A program made the translations under genes and the position numbers. From NCBI GenBank assembly GCA_023653145.1, contig JAMNXM010000003.1:1-35868 (forward strand): DNA of 35,868 nt. The letters are read 5' to 3'. Shown here one piece after another: positions 34,678 through 35,868 of this stretch. Below the pieces are notes generated by a model. The model was given only the letters and a program-made list of their open reading frames with translations. It searched no databases and was not told the DNA's origin. Source of the DNA: Minisyncoccota bacterium. Its GTDB lineage: Bacteria > Patescibacteriota > Minisyncoccia > Phycocordibacterales > Phycocordibacteraceae. Numbering within the stretch: position 1 is the stretch's first letter; each line of letters starts with the position of its first letter.

Positions 34678-35322
34678 CTAGTGCGCAATCGCAATAGCGA
34701 GGACGTCGAGGGCGCCGGAGGAGAGGAGAGCCCGGCGGGCGTCGGAGAGGGTGGCACCGGATTCGGTGACGTCGTCTATGAGGATGACGAAGCGGCCGCG
34801 CGCACGCGAGTGCGCGCGGAATGCGCCTTGCATGTTCGCTTTTCTTTGCGATCGTGCAATGTGTACTTGTGATGTGCGGTCCTCGCGCGTAAGGAGTGTG
34901 TCGTCGTACGTTACGTCGGGCATGCGATCTGCGATAGCGCGGGCGAAGAGTGCTGCCTGGTTATACCCACGCTCGCGGAGTCGCGCGGCCGAGGAGGGGA
35001 TAGGCGCGAGGACCACGTTCTCCCAACCAGAGAGGGCGCGCGCTTCTGCCACGAGTTCTGTGAGGTAGTCCGCAGCGAAGGGCGCGACTTTATCTCCGAC
35101 CGAGCGCTCGCCGTAATACTTCACTGCCTGCACGAGGGAGCGGACACGCTCATCGTGATAGGGGAGCAGTGCATGGATCCACGGATGGCCCGGGAGCACC
35201 GTCGGTGTGGCAAGGTCTGCAATGTCCTCGTCAGAAAGTATCCGTGCTCGGGTTGCACGCGGATGGCGCGGCAAAAGTGTGTCAAAGACTGCGACGACAC
35301 ATAAAGTCAACGCACGCCACAT
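34678..35322 (-). CDS. comF: ComF family phosphoribosyltransferase
   Basis: YHDERVRSLVQAVKYYGERSVG, APIPSSAARLRERGYNQAALFARAIA, VILIDDVTESGATLSDARRALL. Confidence 0.9.
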   Translation of the reverse strand: MWRALTLCVVAVFDTLLPRHPRATRARILSDEDIADLATPTVLPGHPWIHALLPYHDERVRSLVQAVKYYGERSVGDKVAPFAADYLTELVAEARALSGWENVVLAPIPSSAARLRERGYNQAALFARAIADRMPDVTYDDTLLTREDRTSQVHIARSQRKANMQGAFRAHSRARGRFVILIDDVTESGATLSDARRALLSSGALDVLAIAIAH

Positions 35323-35344
35323 GCTATACTCTCCCCATAGTACT

Positions 35345-35868
35345 ATGGAGTTTTCATTGGGAAAGGTCGGTGAGTACCTGTCTCGGTTCAGCGGCGCGCT
35401 TGGTCAAAAGGAAAGCGAGTCAGTGGTGGGCGTTGACATAGGGACCTCAAGCATCAAACTCGTACAACTGCGCGAGCGGCACGGCTCTGCGATTTTGGAA
35501 ACCTACGGCGAGATAGCACTCGGCCCCTACGCGCAGGCGCAAGTTGGGCAGTCGACCTCGCCGCCAGCAGAAAAGATACAAGAGGCCTGCACCGACCTTA
35601 TCCGTGAGGCAAACGTGACCGCTCGCACCGGCGGTTTTTCAGTACCGCTCTCATCCTCACTCATCACACTCCTTACGCTCCCTACTAAAAACGCTGACGA
35701 CTTAAAGTCGATGGTGCCTATTGAGGCGCGCAAGTACATCCCGGTCCCCGTGTCCGAGGTGGCGCTCGACTGGTTCGTGATCCCTGAGGAAGAGGTCAAG
35801 TTTCTTGGCGCACCCAAGGACACACGTCCACAAAATGCGACCGACATTTTAATGGTCGCAATTCACAA
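35345..35868 (+). CDS. pilM: Type IV pilus assembly protein PilM, truncated by window end
   Basis: MEFSLGKVGEYLSRF...VVGVDIGTSSIKLVQL...LPTKNADDLKSMVPIEARKYIPVPVSEVALDWFVIP; open to the last base. Confidence 0.85.
   Translation, partial: MEFSLGKVGEYLSRFSGALGQKESESVVGVDIGTSSIKLVQLRERHGSAILETYGEIALGPYAQAQVGQSTSPPAEKIQEACTDLIREANVTARTGGFSVPLSSSLITLLTLPTKNADDLKSMVPIEARKYIPVPVSEVALDWFVIPEEEVKFLGAPKDTRPQNATDILMVAIH

Noticed and set aside
1-35868. CRISPR arrays, transposases, phage structural genes, rRNA genes
   Set aside because: No regularly spaced repeats, transposase motifs, phage genes or rRNA sequence seen in the window.

Overview
The window looks like a chromosomal segment of a Patescibacteria/CPR-type bacterium, probably Parcubacteria-like. 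The evidence is a spc-type ribosomal operon without L30, many short or reduced proteins, little Shine-Dalgarno signal and compact packing. The genetic code is standard, with UGA used as stop. Core blocks are: rpsN-rpsH-rplF-rplR-rpsE-rplO-secY, two NMP-kinase-type genes, map, a VirD4/TraG-like ATPase and ndk; a 6S-like structured RNA; a beta-CASP nuclease; infC-rpmI-rplT; smpB-ssrA (tmRNA); ftsH; recG; tRNA-Ile(UAU); a divergent pair of tRNA-Ser genes (ACU and GCU); tspO; a MacA/MacB/LolD-like exporter; comF; and the start of pilM. Accessory blocks lie at 1-3000 and 29739-34677. The most notable signals are four. (1) A family of roughly 110-185 bp palindromic elements sits just downstream of tmRNA, tRNA-Ile and tRNA-Ser(GCU). 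Each ends in a second copy of that RNA's own T-loop/acceptor 3' end. The tmRNA and tRNA-Ile copies share sequence cores and hairpins whose stems covary. (2) An insertion hotspot between the lolD-like gene and comF is littered with copies of neighbouring gene 3' ends (lolD-like, comF twice, DUF1428) that differ almost only synonymously. (3) A recurrent TANNNT-N6-ATG arrangement implies widespread leaderless mRNAs. (4) There is an unusual tRNA-Ser with anticodon ACU and a tRNA-Ile with anticodon UAU. All calls come from reading the sequence; no database search was run.
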